A stretch of 64,000 nucleotides of DNA from the NCBI GenBank assembly GCA_018262715.1, contig JADFDS010000042.1, forward strand, positions 62,001 through 126,000. Direction: 5' to 3'. Source of the DNA: Bacteroidota bacterium. GTDB lineage: Bacteria; Bacteroidota; Bacteroidia; Bacteroidales; VadinHA17. The translations under genes were made by a program, and so were the position numbers. This document shows positions 61,218-64,000 of this stretch, piece by piece (the stretch's first letter is position 1; each line of letters opens with the position of its first letter). Under the pieces are notes generated by a model, which was not told the origin of the DNA, made no database searches, and worked only from the letters and a program-made list of their open reading frames with translations.

Positions 61218-61225
61218 CAAAATTA
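61218..61225 (-). promoter_or_regulatory. -7 box TAATTTTG of the candidate small RNA
   Basis: The box ends 5 nt before the first base of the GGGCGGTCCCC stem. A TTTG (61244-61241) lies only 15 bp upstream, shorter than the usual spacing. Confidence 0.45.
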
Positions 61226-61724
61226 AGAAATATTTCAATCCAAACTGTTTTTTCGCCAACTGTTATCCAATTTTTTGGATTTACTGTCGTTTCCGGTGGT
61301 TTTTCCGAGCCTTTCTGACATTGAGGGAGCGATCAGTCACCTGCGTGGGACCGGTCAGAGAAGACCAGGAGGGTGAGGTTTTCCGGGAAATGGATAGCAT
61401 TCGGGGAGCGGATCCGTCACCAGAAATTTGCCGGTTAAAGTATGCCGGGAGGATTTTGGACTTTAGCCGGCCGAAGGATAAAACAGAGCTTTTCAGAGAG
61501 AAGACGACGCAGGTCAGTCGGTTTTCAGGATGTTAATAACCCTGCCGGAAGGAACCGGTAGATGAATTCCGGGCACTTGCAGACCGGGCAGGGTAAAATG
61601 GGCGATGACAGAGGCCGGGGATATTTTTTTTCATTGTGTCTTATATAATATATGGTATACGGTAATAGAGGAGGCTTTTTCCCGTTACTTTTCAGAAAAA
61701 ATATGCAAAAAAAAGCATGAAAGA

Positions 61725-61755
61725 TTTGTTTTATTGAAAAAGCTCCATATCTTTG
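61725..61755 (+). promoter_or_regulatory. rRNA promoter P1 (TTTG-N19-TATCTTTG)
   Basis: TTTG at 61725-61728 and TATCTTTG at 61748-61755 with 19 bp spacing match the Bacteroidetes consensus well, about 305 bp upstream of 16S rRNA. Confidence 0.7.
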
Positions 61756-61865
61756 CACCCGCTTTTGAAGAAAAGCACGTTCCCTGAAAGAGTGATTTGA
61801 CAAGACTGGCTTAAGAGGAAAGACCTGAGAGGGTCAAAAAAAGTTGGAAAAAACTTTGAAAAAAG

Positions 61866-61897
61866 TTTGGTGAAGAAAAGTGAGTACAGTATCTTTG
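61866..61897 (+). promoter_or_regulatory. rRNA promoter P2 (TTTGG-N20-TATCTTTG)
   Basis: TTTG at 61866-61869 and TATCTTTG at 61890-61897 give the same architecture and the same -7 octamer as P1. It lies about 165 bp upstream of the 16S gene in an A-rich tract. Confidence 0.75.
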
Positions 61898-61932
61898 TCG
61901 TCCCTTGCCTTCAAAAAAAAGGGTGGGAAAAA

Positions 61933-61942
61933 GTTCTTTGAA
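61933..61942 (+). promoter_or_regulatory. boxA-like antitermination element in rRNA leader
   Basis: GTTCTTTGAA resembles the rRNA boxA (TGCTCTTTAACA) and recurs as GTTCTTTGACA in the 16S-23S spacer, as expected for Nus-factor antitermination. Confidence 0.55.
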
Positions 61943-62059
61943 TTAATGATGAAGTAGTAGCACACAGGCGGGAGAGATCTCGCCAAAAACCTAGCGATTT
62001 CGATTGAGTTTTTGAAGAGACCGGATTGATCTTCAAAGGATATTTAAGAAATAAATATT

Positions 62060-63586
<1,527 letters not shown>

Positions 63587-63646
63587 CTGGAGATGATCAA
63601 ATCGGTAAAATCAATTCCGTCTGTGACTACTTCATTATAAGATATT

Positions 63647-63727
63647 GGTCCAAAAGTCCAAAAGTCTAAAGTCCAAAGGTCAGTTAAATGACCTTCAGAC
63701 CTTCAGACCTTCAGACCTTCAGACCTT
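63647..63727. repeat. Inverted tandem-word repeat in rRNA spacer
   Basis: The left arm is built from AGTCCAAA words. The right arm CTTCAGAC(x4) is GTCTGAAG on the other strand. They face each other around TCAGTTAAATGA, the same design as the arms at 18.8 kb and 21.7 kb. Confidence 0.7.
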
Positions 63728-63748
63728 TTCGCCGCAAGGCGAAAATAA

Positions 63749-63759
63749 GTTCTTTGACA
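63749..63759 (+). promoter_or_regulatory. boxA-like element in 16S-23S spacer
   Basis: GTTCTTTGACA is nearly identical to the leader element at 61933 and lies about 70 bp before 23S rRNA. Confidence 0.55.
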
Positions 63760-63826
63760 TGCTGGTTTTTGAGAAGATATCAAATCTGATATATTTTTAA
63801 ATTGTAAGATTAATAAGAGATTACTC

Positions 63827-64000
63827 AAGAAAGTAATTAAGAGCAAATGGCGGATGCCTTGGCTCTCAGAGGCGATGAAGGACGTGACAAGCTGCGAAAA
63901 GCTGCGGGGAGGAGCAAATATCCGTTATATCCGCAGGTATCCGAATGGGGCAACCCTCCAGGTTGAAGACCTGGAATCCCGATGCAAGTCGGGAAGCGAA
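63827..64000 (+). rRNA. rrl: 23S ribosomal RNA (5' part, cut by window edge)
   Basis: AAGAGCAAATGGCGGATGCCTTGGCTCTCAGAGGCGATGAAGGACGTGAC is the conserved 23S 5' region; the start was set from E. coli numbering of GGATGCC. Only the first 174 nt are in the window. Confidence 0.93.

Larger units (their letters stand above)
60862..62059. other. 1.2 kb gene-free region upstream of 16S rRNA
   Basis: No credible protein gene is present; the ORFs at 61321 and 61525 lack start context and family features. The region holds several hairpins (CATTCA-TCGG-TGAATG at 60945-60960, ATTGTC-CGGA-GACAAT at 60964-60979, ATCTCTCAGGAGAGAT at 61056-61071). It also holds a candidate minus-strand small RNA (61120-61213), two consensus rRNA promoters and a boxA-like leader element. 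Confidence 0.8.
63587..63826 (+). other. 16S-23S spacer without tRNA genes
   Basis: The spacer is about 240 bp. It contains a word-repeat block (63647-63727): GGTCCAAAAGTCCAAAAGTCTAAAG on the left and CTTCAGACC repeated four times on the right, flanking AGGTCAGTTAAATGACCT. Then come a perfect hairpin TTTTCGCC-GCAA-GGCGAAAA (63726-63745) and a boxA-like GTTCTTTGACA (63749-63759). No tRNA-Ile or tRNA-Ala is present, unlike many Bacteroidetes operons. Confidence 0.85.

Noticed and set aside
61321-61803. ORFs of 71 and 92 codons in the rRNA upstream region
   Set aside because: No family resemblance, they overlap each other on opposite strands, and the second covers the rRNA promoter P1.

Overview
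The window looks like chromosomal DNA of an uncultured-type member of the Bacteroidota, most likely order Bacteroidales. This rests on the 16S rRNA, whose 3' end reads CTGGAACACCTCCTTT, on repeated TAnnTTTG -7 promoter boxes, on a type IX secretion sorting domain (YPNPVRDVLNIE), on GldE-like and GldN-like proteins, on an Obg lacking the C-terminal OCT domain, and on many small outer-membrane barrels and SusD-free lipoproteins. No phage, conjugative element or classical transposase is visible. Nearly all of the window is a housekeeping backbone with accessory pieces inserted between operons.

Layout, left to right. 0-5.3 kb: the cell-shape operon mreB(partial)-mreC-mreD-mrdA-rodA. 5.3-11.5 kb: an AcpH-type hydrolase, a cyclic-2,3-diphosphoglycerate-synthetase-like P-loop protein, pgi, a transglutaminase-like protein and lysS. 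11.6-16.6 kb: a compact seven-gene minus-strand operon headed by an ECF sigma factor and its anti-sigma factor, followed by a DUF4097-like protein, three barrel-like proteins and a FISUMP lipoprotein. 16.9-21.7 kb: a class IV aminotransferase, lipA, a four-helix-bundle (23S intervening-sequence type) gene wedged into the lipA-lipB gap, lipB and recJ. 21.8-28.7 kb: outer-membrane proteins, then an AT-richer patch with a beta-propeller lipoprotein and a subtilase interrupted by an in-frame TAG. 28.8-32.8 kb: purE, divergent from hpt-adk-obg-PAP2-plsC. 32.9-38 kb: parE-parC-aroK. 38-43.4 kb: a two-gene module of a membrane HEAT protein and an nSTAND-WD40 NTPase. 43.5-47 kb: gpmI, a DUF3109 protein and an M20 dipeptidase. 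47.1-55.8 kb: a long minus-strand operon mfd-coaX-barrel-TPR-lptC-small membrane protein-CorC/GldE-like. 55.9-59.7 kb: glycosyltransferase, pyrC, GldN-like lipoprotein, fbp (minus strand). 59.8 kb to the end: tRNA-Ile, a broken tRNA-Ala copy, tRNA-Ala, a barrel protein, a candidate small RNA, tandem rRNA promoters, 16S rRNA, a tRNA-free spacer and the start of 23S rRNA.

The intergenic DNA is the least explained part. Three families of short repeats recur. First, small arrays of a TACAATGCTTTAT motif followed by a hairpin with a conserved TAC loop and covarying stem, at about 47-49 bp period, at two loci. Second, pairs of inverted arms built from tandem short words (GGTTATCGGTTAT, AGGCAATAGGCA, GATTTGAGATTTGCG, AAGTCCAAAAGTCC and others) at seven or more loci, one of which carries the four-helix-bundle gene between its arms. 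Third, a 29-30 bp REP-like palindrome, ATCCCG-ATCCGCC-N4-GGCGGAT-CGGGAT, one copy of which sits in the anticodon arm of the broken tRNA-Ala. These, together with the candidate RNA at about 61.2 kb and the HEAT/nSTAND pair, are the best leads for something undescribed. All functional proposals for them are inference.
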